Shown here: one piece after another, positions 42,567 to 51,193 of the stretch
Layout: each line of letters begins with the position of its first letter
How positions within the stretch are numbered: the first letter of the stretch is position 1
Source: Bacillus methanolicus PB1
Lineage (GTDB): Bacteria > Bacillota > Bacilli > Bacillales > Cytobacillaceae
Assembly (NCBI RefSeq): GCF_000262755.1
Contig: NZ_AFEU01000003.1
Coordinates: forward strand, 496,001-560,000
DNA length: 64,000 bases
Reading direction: 5' to 3'
Program-made: the position numbers and the translations under genes
Notes under the pieces: generated by a model
What the model saw: only the letters and a program-made list of their open reading frames with translations
What the model was told of the DNA's origin: nothing
The model's database searches: none

Positions 42567-43337
42567 TTACGAAAATCTTTGAATAACAGAAGAAATTTTT
42601 TGCTGCATGTTCGGCATATCGGCCGGCGATACGGTTATCCTTACATTGGTTTCATCCATTTCCAGCGCTTCTGCGAGAAAACCTCCCAGCCCTCTCGCAC
42701 GCCTGTCAACTTGCATGATTAAATCCATTGCACCGCCTGATGCAGGGAAAAAGACAAGTTCCAGTTCGTCCAAACGGCCCTTGAACGGTCCGGAAACAGG
42801 GACGAATTCAAATTGCTGAATAATCGGCAAACGCCGGCGCAAACGGTACGAAGCTTCTTCACATTCTGCTTCGTGCAGCCTGAAACCAAGGTTTGAAACT
42901 GCTTGAAAAACAGCATTCATAACCGGGTTAGGAAGCACTTTAATAAAATCCTTATCTGTCGGATCAACCGCATTCTTAATATCAAGGCCTGTTGAAATCC
43001 ATATTTTAGTTTTTCCTGCTGTAATTGGGGTATCGTCCGGAAGCTTAAAAGAAAAAGGAACTATTTTTGTTTGATTTGGATTAATCGTAAATGATTCTGT
43101 AAGACGAAAACGATCAATAAGAGCTGTATCCGTAAATTTTTTGTCATCCACTTCTTTTATAAAAGTTGTATAAAGACTCAGATATATTTCATCGATTTTC
43201 TGCTCGGTGCTCCCGCCTTTAATTTCAACTTCTCCCCATACTTCTTCACCAGCCGTAAGCGTGTCTTTTTCAAGCTTTGTGTCTACAGCGGCAGCTCCAA
43301 TCCCGATACTGGCAAAAACTTTCTTAAAAATTGACAC
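42567..43337 (-). CDS. spo0M: Sporulation-control protein Spo0M
   Basis: 256 residues of arrestin-like fold. Hallmarks: FKKVFASIGIGAAAVDTKLE at the N-terminus, TAGEEVWGEVEIKGG, and RLHEAECEEASYRLRRRLPI in the middle, with a C-terminal PADMPNMQQKISSVIQRF. Spo0M affects entry into sporulation and the cytoskeleton. GTG 43337 is nine bases after GAGGTGA; ATG 43343 would be too close. It stands here where B. subtilis has yodM, between yodL and yozD. Confidence 0.92.
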   Translation of the reverse strand: MSIFKKVFASIGIGAAAVDTKLEKDTLTAGEEVWGEVEIKGGSTEQKIDEIYLSLYTTFIKEVDDKKFTDTALIDRFRLTESFTINPNQTKIVPFSFKLPDDTPITAGKTKIWISTGLDIKNAVDPTDKDFIKVLPNPVMNAVFQAVSNLGFRLHEAECEEASYRLRRRLPIIQQFEFVPVSGPFKGRLDELELVFFPASGGAMDLIMQVDRRARGLGGFLAEALEMDETNVRITVSPADMPNMQQKISSVIQRFS

Positions 43338-43461
43338 CCTCATTCACCTCTTCATTCTTTTTCAATATGTATTTACGGACTTTCTATCGGAAAGTTTCAT
43401 CTAACCTTGAGAACTTTCTATAATAATTTTTTTACATGATAGATTTTTTCCAAAAAAAACT

Positions 43462-43645
43462 TGAGAGGCTGTCTCAAACCTCCATGGCATATCAGCCACC
43501 ACGATAGATGAGTCTTCTAGATAAGACACCGTATAAAAAGCCTAAGGGTCAGACCCCATAACACAATATATAGGACATAACGTTGGATAAATGTACTATA
43601 TATTGATAAATGCACATGGGGTCAGACCCTTATGAGACAGACTCT
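43462..43645. terminator. Nested terminator cassette (copy 7) with 87-bp module
   Basis: Left arm GAGAGGCTGTCTCAAACCTC (43464-43483) and right arm TTATGAGACAGACTCTTC (from 43631) enclose about 57 unique bases and then the conserved module from AGGGTCAGACCCC (43541) to GGGGTCAGACCCT. It fills the 308-base gap between spo0M and yozD; the right arm touches the yozD stop. Confidence 0.75.
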
Positions 43646-43822
43646 TCAAAAATCTTCAATCTCTTCATCAATAATGCACTTTTCTACCAAGTAGTCGAAG
43701 GTTATATCTGCGAGTTCCTCCAGTTCCTCATTAGAGGGAACGAATCCCCTTTTCAAAAGCTCCTGAAAGAAAAATTCTGCAATCTCCTCCGTATCGATAA
43801 ATACTTCGATTTCTCTCATCAT
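43646..43822 (-). CDS. yozD: YozD family protein
   Basis: 58 residues: MMREIEVFIDTEEIAEFFFQ, then ELLKRGFVPSNEELEELADI and TFDYLVEKCIIDEEIEDF. An acidic helical protein matching YozD, found beside yodN in B. subtilis as here. Function unknown. ATG 43822 (or 43819) after AAGGGGGGGCG. Confidence 0.85.
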   Translation of the reverse strand: MMREIEVFIDTEEIAEFFFQELLKRGFVPSNEELEELADITFDYLVEKCIIDEEIEDF

Positions 43823-43961
43823 CGCCCCCCCTTTTTACAAAATGTATGCTGCTCATTCATCTTTCATGCAGGCCTTGTAATTAAAAATCTTTCCTTAATA
43901 AGCATTTTTCAATCAGACAAGCATAAGAATGAATTAAAGATCTTACATTGGGGGTTTTTCT

Positions 43962-44132
43962 ATGGCGCATTTGAGGGATTGGACGGAAAAATTAAGGGAA
44001 GATGTTAATCATGAAGACAGTATACTAATCGCAGCTTTTGGAAAAATGACTGATCTTCTTTTTAAGATCACCATTTTGCTAGGTTTGCCTTTTCTTTTTT
44101 ACGTATTCATAAAATTTCATTCATTGTCCTGA
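43962..44132 (+). CDS. Possible 56-residue single-pass membrane protein
   Basis: MAHLRDWTEKLREDVNHEDS then ILIAAFGKMTDLLFKITILL and GLPFLFYVFIKFHSLS. A charged N-terminal helix precedes one hydrophobic segment (about residues 33-52). The ribosome site, GGGGG eight bases before the ATG, is mediocre. It lies between divergent yozD and the yodN 3' end. Plausible but unproven; I know no family. Confidence 0.4.
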   Translation: MAHLRDWTEKLREDVNHEDSILIAAFGKMTDLLFKITILLGLPFLFYVFIKFHSLS

Positions 44133-44142
44133 GCGTTGCTTT

Positions 44143-44829
44143 TCAATCTTTATTTACGATCATTTTCAGCTTTCGAATCACAACCCGCATCACTTGTTCA
44201 TATTCTTTGTCGTGAAACATTTCGTATAAAGTGCGGTAATCGTTATAAATATCAAGTAAGCCGTCGATCAATTCTTTTCGTTCGTGTTTTTTCTTTAAGT
44301 ATTCCTTTTCGGCTTTGCGAAACGAATTTTTCATTTCCGTCTTTTTTTGAGCATGAGGGTCATGGTGTTTATTCACGTATGATAACAGACCGAGCTTTTG
44401 GATAAAAATATCCGCACTATCTGCGTCAGCCACAAGTGTCAGTTCATCCTCACCGGCTTCCAGCCATTCTCCATCACTGACCCTCGATAATTCGTATATT
44501 ACGTCTTCCCATGCATTATCTTTGTATCGCCATATTTCTGTCCGGAAACCGACGACCTTAAATAATTCAGTTCCGAACCCTTGTACATGTACAAGGTCGC
44601 CAAACAAATACTTATAATCTATATCAATATGTTCTTTTTCAATTATTTCTCCTTCATATTCAGAAAGCTTTTGCAAGCTGGATTCCAAATATAATCCTTC
44701 GCTGTTATTAATTTCATAAACATAAACTCCGCTTAAGTATTTTACATCTGTTACTTTGCCAACCGTTCCATATATTGTGATCACGACTGTATCACCGATC
44801 TTATATTTTGGTTTTTTACGTTTGTCCAT
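44143..44829 (-). CDS. yodN: YodN family protein
   Basis: 228 residues with two SH3-like beta segments (KYKIGDTVVITIYGTVGKVT and FGDLVHVQGFGTELFKVVGF) and a long charged C-terminal helix (KKTEMKNSFRKAEKEYLKKK). Matches YodN by pattern and position between yozD and yozE. Function unknown. ATG 44829 follows GGATGGAGGAC; the frame extends upstream without a ribosome site. Confidence 0.8.
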   Translation of the reverse strand: MDKRKKPKYKIGDTVVITIYGTVGKVTDVKYLSGVYVYEINNSEGLYLESSLQKLSEYEGEIIEKEHIDIDYKYLFGDLVHVQGFGTELFKVVGFRTEIWRYKDNAWEDVIYELSRVSDGEWLEAGEDELTLVADADSADIFIQKLGLLSYVNKHHDPHAQKKTEMKNSFRKAEKEYLKKKHERKELIDGLLDIYNDYRTLYEMFHDKEYEQVMRVVIRKLKMIVNKD

Positions 44830-44928
44830 GTCCTCCATCCTCTCAATGATTAGTCGTGAATAATTCTTAACAATAATATATGCGAGCAGAAATAAATCGC
44901 CATTTATAAAAAGCATGAAAAAATCGCC

Positions 44929-44953
44929 TCTTTTTTTTAAAAGGCGATGTGAT
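44929..44953 (-). terminator. Terminator downstream of yozE
   Basis: ATCGCCT / AGGCGAT stem with an A/T-only loop, followed on the minus strand by TTTTTTC, in the yozE-yodN gap. Confidence 0.65.
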
Positions 44954-45075
44954 GTTGGAAGTTCATCGAACTAGTATAAACTCTTATTTAATTTGCCTAC
45001 TATTACACCTTTCACAAACGCTGATGCTGTTTTACAGGGTTAGACCTATTTTCTTTTAATAATTCATTCAAACCT

Positions 45076-45297
45076 CTATCCTTCTGACAATACGTATAAT
45101 TCCCACGCTTCATCAAATGTAGACATACTGTTCAAATAGTGGCCATTCAATTCTAAATACGAACTAATTTCATCGTAATCTGCAGATCCTTTCGGAAAGC
45201 TGTGATCTTCATATGCATTGTTTGCAAATATGCTAATATCGTCTTTCGGCTCCGGATGACGATATTTCATAAGAAAATGATAAAAAGATTTTGCCAT
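45076..45297 (-). CDS. yozE: YozE (UPF0346) family protein
   Basis: 73 residues: MAKSFYHFLMKYRHPEPKDD, then SIFANNAYEDHSFPKGSADY and LYVLSEG at the end, matching the YozE three-helix domain that resembles a sterile alpha motif. Function unknown. It is between yokU and yodN as in B. subtilis. Confidence 0.93.
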   Translation of the reverse strand: MAKSFYHFLMKYRHPEPKDDISIFANNAYEDHSFPKGSADYDEISSYLELNGHYLNSMSTFDEAWELYVLSEG

Positions 45298-45454
45298 TTT
45301 TAACTCCTGCCCGTAAAAAATTTATCATGTCGAAGACTTTACCAAATCATATGATGAAAATAAAAAATTGTGAAATTTTGATAACTTTTATGGTGTATAC
45401 TATAAACGATTCCCCGCCCTTTCGTCCAACATAATATATAAGTTTCGGTAACAA

Positions 45455-45481
45455 AAAACAACCCTATCCGGGTTGGGACAT
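45455..45481 (-). terminator. Terminator after yokU
   Basis: CAACCC/GGGTTG hairpin followed by TTTTTTG on the minus strand, about 25 bases after yokU. Confidence 0.7.
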
Positions 45482-45504
45482 GTCGAGCTCTTATTCAAAA
45501 ATTT

Positions 45505-45789
45505 TTAAGATGAAAAATCGAAATAATTTCTTTTTAACAGTTTCGGCATGTTCATCAATTCTTGATAAGTAACCGTTTTTCCGAGAAGACGGGTGTTAAT
45601 GATAAACAATTGGTTCTCAATTTCTTTTACGATATCTTCCGACTGGTACACCATATGACAATTATGGCAGAAAATTGACGGAGTTTCGCTGATTTCAATC
45701 GCCTTTGTTCCATCCGGAAGTTCCCAATAAACTTTCGTTGTATCCCGGGAAATTTTGTTACTGTTGCACCATAAGCAATTTTCTTCCAT
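45505..45789 (-). CDS. yokU: YokU family zinc-finger protein
   Basis: 94 residues with two CxxC pairs (CLWC near the N-terminus, CHNC in the middle) like the YgiT-type antitoxin zinc domain, followed by VYQSEDIVKEIENQLFIINT. Downstream neighbour of kamA, as in B. subtilis. ATG 45789 after GGGAGGGGCCGGA. Probably co-transcribed with kamA (39-base gap). Role unknown. Confidence 0.85.
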   Translation of the reverse strand: MEENCLWCNSNKISRDTTKVYWELPDGTKAIEISETPSIFCHNCHMVYQSEDIVKEIENQLFIINTRLLGKTVTYQELMNMPKLLKRNYFDFSS

Positions 45790-45828
45790 TCCGGCCCCTC
45801 CCATCATTAATTTTTTTCCGTCAAACTT

Positions 45829-47256
45829 TTAATTTGTATCTTCATTTGGATTGCTTTCTCCGCTTTTTTGTCTATAATTTGCTTGTTGGGAAAGGAATTT
45901 TTTCTCCTTTAATTCATCTCTCTTTTCCCGCTTGTCTTTCAATGAAGTATGAAGAGGATCTTGTTCATAGCTCTTTCTTCGATTCAGCCGGCTAAGCCCT
46001 TCCGGAACAAGATTGAACTGGACGTCATTCATTAATCCGGCGATTCCATGATGAGACCGTTTCTCTTCCATATCCGGATAAATCTCTTTAAAATAAGCTT
46101 CTGCACGGCCGGGAACATAATTTTCCGGTTCCGGATATGTCGAAATCACACCTTCGAAATTGCGGAGGACAACTTTTTCGGCGCTTTGCGAGATTAAATA
46201 ATTCGGCTGCAGTGCGATTTTTCCCCCTCCTCCGGGTGCATCGACGACAAATGTTGGAACCGCATATCCACTGGTATGGCCTCTTAACCCTTCGATAATT
46301 TCCAATCCTTTTGAAACCGGTGCACGGAAATGGCCGATTCCTTCGGATAAGTCACACTGGTAAATATAGTAAGGACGTACACGAATCTTTACAAGGTCAT
46401 GCATCAATTTCTTCATAATCGGCACACTATCATTTATTCCTGCCAAAATAACCGCTTGATTGCCGACCGGAACTCCGGAATCAACCAGCATTTCACATGC
46501 TTTTTTTGATTCCTCTGTTATTTCAATGGATGTATTAAAGTGTGTATTCAGCCAAATTGGATGGTATTTTTTTAGAATGCTGCAAAGGTTTTCGGTAATC
46601 CGCTGCGGAAAAACTACAGGTGCCCTCGTACCAATGCGAATAATTTCCACATGATTAATCGCGCGCAAATTTTTTAAAATATATTCGAGGATATGATCAT
46701 TTATAAGAAGTCCATCACCTCCGGAAATGAGGACGTCTCTAACTTCAGACGTCCGCTTGATGTAATCAATCGCTGCATCAAGCTGCTTTTTGGGCACGCC
46801 CATGCCGATTTGTCCGGAAAACCTTCTCCTTGTACAGTAGCGGCAGTACATGGAACATTGATTCGTTACCAAAAACAAAACGCGGTCCGGATAGCGGTGG
46901 GTCAAACCCGGAGCAGGGGAATCTTCATCTTCGTGCAATGGATCTTCTAAATCATACTTCGTTTTATAGATTTCCTTCGAAATAGGTACGGACTGCATTC
47001 TAATCGGGCAGCGCGGATCATCGGGATTCATCAAGGAAGCATAATATGGGGTAATATTTAACGGGATTGTTTTCGTTGATATTTGAACTCCTTCTTCTTC
47101 ATCAGGAGTAAGATTAATAACCTTTTTTAAATCATCAAGCGTCCTGATCGTGTTTGTAAGCTGCCAAATCCAATCATTCCACTGTTCATCAGTAACATCC
47201 TTCCATAGTTCAATTTCTTTCCAATGCCTTTTCGGTTTATATAAAGTTTGTTTCAT
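45829..47256 (-). CDS. kamA: L-lysine 2,3-aminomutase
   Basis: 475-residue radical-SAM, PLP-dependent enzyme interconverting L-lysine and beta-lysine. The iron-sulfur motif is C134-x3-C138-x2-C141 in TNQCSMYCRYCTRRRFSG. SAM-binding LISGGDGLL and the PLP lysine region PGGGGKIALQPNYL follow. It starts lysine catabolism or beta-lysine solute synthesis together with yodP. ATG 47256 follows GGGAGGAAAGAAA. A sigma-54 promoter lies about 40 bases upstream and a sigma-54 activator gene precedes it. Confidence 0.96.
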   Translation of the reverse strand: MKQTLYKPKRHWKEIELWKDVTDEQWNDWIWQLTNTIRTLDDLKKVINLTPDEEEGVQISTKTIPLNITPYYASLMNPDDPRCPIRMQSVPISKEIYKTKYDLEDPLHEDEDSPAPGLTHRYPDRVLFLVTNQCSMYCRYCTRRRFSGQIGMGVPKKQLDAAIDYIKRTSEVRDVLISGGDGLLINDHILEYILKNLRAINHVEIIRIGTRAPVVFPQRITENLCSILKKYHPIWLNTHFNTSIEITEESKKACEMLVDSGVPVGNQAVILAGINDSVPIMKKLMHDLVKIRVRPYYIYQCDLSEGIGHFRAPVSKGLEIIEGLRGHTSGYAVPTFVVDAPGGGGKIALQPNYLISQSAEKVVLRNFEGVISTYPEPENYVPGRAEAYFKEIYPDMEEKRSHHGIAGLMNDVQFNLVPEGLSRLNRRKSYEQDPLHTSLKDKREKRDELKEKKFLSQQANYRQKSGESNPNEDTN

Positions 47257-47290
47257 TTTCTTTCCTCCCAATCCACTTTACTATTAACAC

Positions 47291-47308
47291 ATGCAAGTTT
47301 TATGCCAA
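47291..47308 (-). promoter_or_regulatory. Sigma-54 (SigL) -24/-12 promoter of kamA
   Basis: The minus strand reads TTGGCATAAAACTTGCAT, matching the TGGCAY-N5-TTGCW consensus with the required GG and GC dinucleotides ten bases apart. Transcription would begin near 47281, giving a leader of about 25 bases before kamA. The neighbouring bEBP gene supplies the needed activator. Confidence 0.8.
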
Positions 47309-47367
47309 CTTGATGAATCCGGGAGGAATGTGTTTTCATCCGGAGATTTTCAAAATAAAAATGCCGA

Positions 47368-48756
47368 TTATTCAGCACCTGTAAGAGAATATTTTTGCAG
47401 TTTATATTGTAAAGTTTGCCGGGGAATACCGAGCAATCGAGCAGCCTGTTTAATATTGCCTGCTGCATGTTTCATCGCTCTTTTTATAAGGTCCATTTCC
47501 AGCTGTTTCACGTTTTCGCGCAATGAATATCCTTTTTCAAAAGAATGGTTGTTGAGCTTGTTCATCTGCTGTTTTAACATAGCAGGGAGGTCATCATAGG
47601 CAAGATCATCGCCTTCACAAATATTCATCATATATTCAACTGCATGCTTCAATTCACGTACATTTCCCGGCCAATGATATGAGGAAAACAACTTTATCAC
47701 TTCCTCATCGACACCTTTTACCGCTTTATTCAGCATGTCGTTATAGTAATCAATAAAGTGCTCTGTTAAATAGATGATATCTTCCTTCCTTTCCCTTAAT
47801 GGAAGGAGCTCAAAGGCCAGCACATTTAACCTGTAAAATAGATCCGGTCGAAGTTTTTCTTTTTCCACAGCAAGCCGAGGATGAATATTCATGGCTGCAA
47901 TAACCCGGGTATTAACATGTATCGTGTTCGCCCCGCCGATCCTTCTAAGCGAGCCTTCTTCGAGCACCCGGAGCAGTTTCGCTTGAAGCTCGATCGGCAT
48001 GGTATGAAGTTCATCAAGGAATAATGTTCCCCCATCCGCTAATTCAAAAAGACCGGGTCTGTCAACAGCCCCCGTATAACTGCCTTTTGCCGTGCCGAAT
48101 AAAACACTTTCAAGAAGCGTTTCCGGAATCGCGGCACAGTTTTGAGCGATAAAGGGCCCCTTAGCCCGCCTTGAAGCATGATGAATGCCTTGGACAAACA
48201 ATTCCTTTCCCGTGCCGCTTTCGCCATATACAAGAATAGGAGAGTCCGAGCTTGCCAGTTTTAATGCTTCGTCTTTCACTTTTTGAAACTCGGGGTTTTT
48301 CGTCAGTAAATTTTCAAATGTAAACTTTACGTTTTTTCTTTCTTGCTTTTTTTCGGAGGGTCTTTTAATCTCTTTCTGCAAATCAAGGAGCCGTTCCGAC
48401 AATAGCTTTAGCCTTGAATAGTCTTTGGCAATTTCAACGGCGCCAATCATTTTTCCGTCCACAATGATCGGCAATGTCGTATTGATTGTTTCAATTCTTT
48501 TTCCATGCATATTTACATAACTTTGCGTCTGGTTATAGATTGGTTTTTTTGTTTTTATTACTTTTAACAAAGTACTTGTTTTTTCATCTAAAGATGGAAA
48601 AATTTCGAGCAGAGGCTTGCCAATGACTTCTTCCACTTCGAGGCCGTCATGCTTTGCCGCTACCTCGTTATAAAAGGTCGTTATTCCCTCAATGTTGACA
48701 ACGTGTATTCCTTCATCAATACTTTTTAAGATTGCCGCAAGAACTTCTTTCGTCAT
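47368..48756 (-). CDS. Sigma-54-dependent transcriptional activator (PAS-AAA+-Fis)
   Basis: 462 residues. N-terminal PAS domain (about 5-110: ILKSIDEGIHVVNIEGITTF). The central AAA+ domain has Walker A GESGTGKELF, the sigma-54 contact loop GSYTGA (usual GAFTGA), Walker B GGTLFLDELHT and REDIIYL-like sensor sequence. The C-terminal Fis-type helix-turn-helix is AAGNIKQAARLLGIPRQTLQ. Size and layout match RocR-type regulators of amino-acid catabolism. Location between yodP and kamA, beside a -24/-12 promoter, points to lysine-catabolic control; the PAS ligand is unknown. ATG 48756 follows AAGGAATGAAT. Confidence 0.92.
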   Translation of the reverse strand: MTKEVLAAILKSIDEGIHVVNIEGITTFYNEVAAKHDGLEVEEVIGKPLLEIFPSLDEKTSTLLKVIKTKKPIYNQTQSYVNMHGKRIETINTTLPIIVDGKMIGAVEIAKDYSRLKLLSERLLDLQKEIKRPSEKKQERKNVKFTFENLLTKNPEFQKVKDEALKLASSDSPILVYGESGTGKELFVQGIHHASRRAKGPFIAQNCAAIPETLLESVLFGTAKGSYTGAVDRPGLFELADGGTLFLDELHTMPIELQAKLLRVLEEGSLRRIGGANTIHVNTRVIAAMNIHPRLAVEKEKLRPDLFYRLNVLAFELLPLRERKEDIIYLTEHFIDYYNDMLNKAVKGVDEEVIKLFSSYHWPGNVRELKHAVEYMMNICEGDDLAYDDLPAMLKQQMNKLNNHSFEKGYSLRENVKQLEMDLIKRAMKHAAGNIKQAARLLGIPRQTLQYKLQKYSLTGAE

Positions 48757-48846
48757 ATTCATTCCTTGCATTTTCTTCACCATCCCAATACATACATATG
48801 AGACAGTGCCGAATATTAGTCATTTTGCTGCCGAAAAACCAGCACT

Positions 48847-49710
48847 TTACGAAATAGACAAATTTTTGCACCAAACATTCATGTCTTCTAGCTTATCGAA
48901 TATATAACAATTGTTTATCAACCTTCCCCTGTACGTGTAGCCAAGCTGATGAAATGCAGCATTCATTCCGAACGAAAGTGCTCTTGCAATTGTATAGACG
49001 TGGAAGATTCCGTTTGATTTCAACTCTTCTTCAAGTCTTTGAAGCAAAATTTTCATTAATCCGTGTTTGCGATGTTCTTTATGCGTAGCGCAATCCGCCA
49101 ATTCCGCATTTTTGTAAAAAGTCTGAACTTCAGCGGAAGCGGCACTGACAATGTTTCCATGGAAGCGAAAGCAATAATACACCGTTCCATCCCTCATTGT
49201 TTTCTTAATATATTCCGGGTTATCCAATGGCGTAGGATACACTTCAAATACAGCTTTATACAACTCCGCAAGTTCCATTGCATCGGTTTCTCCGGCTTTT
49301 TGAAGGACATATTCCTTCGGAGGCGTCACTTGCTGTATCTGCCGGTCCAAAGAAGTGACATTTTGGACGATTTGATCTTCTTTTATCCAATTGTCTGATC
49401 TTTTTCGTTCATTTGTAAAATATTTTGCAAAAACATAAGCATCAGATCCAAGAAAGTAACGGTCAATGACCGCTTCAAGTTGAAAACAAGATTTTAGCAG
49501 CTTCGTAAAATCTTCACGTCTTGCTTTAAAGATTAATTTTTCAGCCTTTTTTTCTTCGGAAAGTGTTTCTGCTTTTTGAATCACTTTTAAAATATTGCCT
49601 GCATAATCATCCACTCTGAGCCGTTTGTTAAACGGGTCAACATAAACCTCAAGAGAATAATGATCTCCGTTAAGTGTTAAAACATGGGACGTATCGTTCA
49701 AAGCCCGCAC
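48847..49710 (-). CDS. yodP: Putative beta-lysine N-acetyltransferase YodP
   Basis: 287 residues. The N-terminal part (YSLEVYVDPFNKRLRVDDYA) precedes a C-terminal GNAT domain with ADCATHKEHRKHGLMKILLQ (acetyl-CoA loop) and ARALSFGMNAAFHQLGY. The AblB/YodP family acetylates beta-lysine made by KamA; in archaea the pair makes N-epsilon-acetyl-beta-lysine, an osmolyte. The start is uncertain: GTG 49710 follows AGGAGAGAAAGGG, TTG 49701 also fits. It overlaps the yodQ end region slightly upstream. Confidence 0.85.
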   Translation of the reverse strand: MRALNDTSHVLTLNGDHYSLEVYVDPFNKRLRVDDYAGNILKVIQKAETLSEEKKAEKLIFKARREDFTKLLKSCFQLEAVIDRYFLGSDAYVFAKYFTNERKRSDNWIKEDQIVQNVTSLDRQIQQVTPPKEYVLQKAGETDAMELAELYKAVFEVYPTPLDNPEYIKKTMRDGTVYYCFRFHGNIVSAASAEVQTFYKNAELADCATHKEHRKHGLMKILLQRLEEELKSNGIFHVYTIARALSFGMNAAFHQLGYTYRGRLINNCYIFDKLEDMNVWCKNLSIS

Positions 49711-49745
49711 CCCCTTTCTCTCCTTTCTATCCCCATTGTCTTTTC

Positions 49746-51002
49746 TTAATTGACTTCGCACCATTTAAGCAGAGTTAAGGCAATAATCTCAGCCGCTTCA
49801 AACATATTCTCTAAAACAATGTATTCATTTACGTCATGCGCTGCCTTTGTCACTCCAGGACCAAAAACAACTACCGGAGTTTGGCCGACATTTGACAGAA
49901 TGCCTCCGTCTGTTCCCCATGGAGAGGCTTCAATCACAGGTTTTGATTTTTTTACATTCTCAAAGCTTTCAGAGATGACTGAAATAAGGGGATGATCGGC
50001 TTCGAGGTTTCCGGGCAGCCACTTTCCTCCAAACCATTCAATCGTTAAAGGATGATCAGCAAACCATGAATCGGTTTCAGCCAATTCTTCAAGACTAGCA
50101 ATCATTTCTTTTTTGGTATGTTCCAACGTTTCCGCTGGTGCAACACCCATTCTTCCCTCTATTACGGCCAGATCAGGAACTGATGACGGCCACTCTCCGC
50201 TTTGAATTTTTCCGATATTAATCGGGATCGGAATTGGAATGTCTTTATAAAGAGGATCTGTTATTCGTTTATTTCTCTTGTTTTCAAGTTCCTCCAGCTT
50301 TTTAATAACTGCCATTGATTTTTCAATCGCATTGACACCTTCATATCTCGTTCCGCCGTGTGCAGATCTTCCTTTCACTGTAATGCGGAACCACATCGAT
50401 CCTTGCTGTTTAGTAAACAGTTTCATGTTTGTCGGTTCGGGAATAATCGCCCCGTCGGCTTTATATCCTCGTAAAACGGCAGCAAGTGTTCCTGCCCCTC
50501 CGCTCTCTTCTTCAATGACACTTTGAAAAATAACATCTCCTTTTAGCTTTATTCCCGAAGAAATAATGGCCTCCAATGCAAGAAGCATGGCGACTGTGCC
50601 GCCTTTCATATCGGTTGCGCCTCTGCCATAAAGCTTTCCTTCTTCAATGTGCCCGCTAAAAGGATCGTCTTTCCAGTCATTTCGGTCTCCAGGCGGAACA
50701 ACGTCGATATGACTGTTTAAGATGATTGACTTTCCTCCACCGCTCCCTTTTAATACTCCAACCACATTAGGATTTCCCGAAAAATCCTTCCGGTCGGAGC
50801 AAAAAACGGGATGGTTCAGCAATTTCTCTTCACCTATTTCCCAAATATCTAGCGAAAATCCGAGCCGCCTGCATTTTTCGATGATGACGGCTTGCGCACG
50901 GCTTTCATTTCCTCTCATGCTGTCTTCCTGTACGAGTTTTTGCAGCAATTTGATGCCTTTCACTCGATTTTCTTTTAACCACAGCTTTATCTTCTCTTCC
51001 AT
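49746..51002 (-). CDS. yodQ: M20-family deacylase YodQ
   Basis: 418-residue metallopeptidase-fold hydrolase like ArgE/DapE. Zinc ligands are in ILNSHIDVVPPGD and LYGRGATDMKGGTVAML, then EEESGGAGT and a C-terminal PWGTDGGIL. It removes an acyl group from an amino-acid intermediate, probably an acetylated or formylated lysine catabolite. Start ATG 51002 after AAAGGAAGGCAAAT. Middle gene of the yodT-yodS-yodR-yodQ-yodP set. Confidence 0.9.
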   Translation of the reverse strand: MEEKIKLWLKENRVKGIKLLQKLVQEDSMRGNESRAQAVIIEKCRRLGFSLDIWEIGEEKLLNHPVFCSDRKDFSGNPNVVGVLKGSGGGKSIILNSHIDVVPPGDRNDWKDDPFSGHIEEGKLYGRGATDMKGGTVAMLLALEAIISSGIKLKGDVIFQSVIEEESGGAGTLAAVLRGYKADGAIIPEPTNMKLFTKQQGSMWFRITVKGRSAHGGTRYEGVNAIEKSMAVIKKLEELENKRNKRITDPLYKDIPIPIPINIGKIQSGEWPSSVPDLAVIEGRMGVAPAETLEHTKKEMIASLEELAETDSWFADHPLTIEWFGGKWLPGNLEADHPLISVISESFENVKKSKPVIEASPWGTDGGILSNVGQTPVVVFGPGVTKAAHDVNEYIVLENMFEAAEIIALTLLKWCEVN

Positions 51003-51193
51003 ATTTGCCTTCCTTTCTTCTTTGGTGTGCCTTCTTTTGTTCCCTTCGCCCTTGTTGGTTCAAAATTAAACCATTGACGTGTTTGTCAAGAGCGATTGCG
51101 GCGGTATTTCCTCTATTTTCGCTAGAACACATCCCTCCAAAACTGAGTTTTAATAGAACTTTTGACACTACCTTCATGAAATAGATAATTCAG

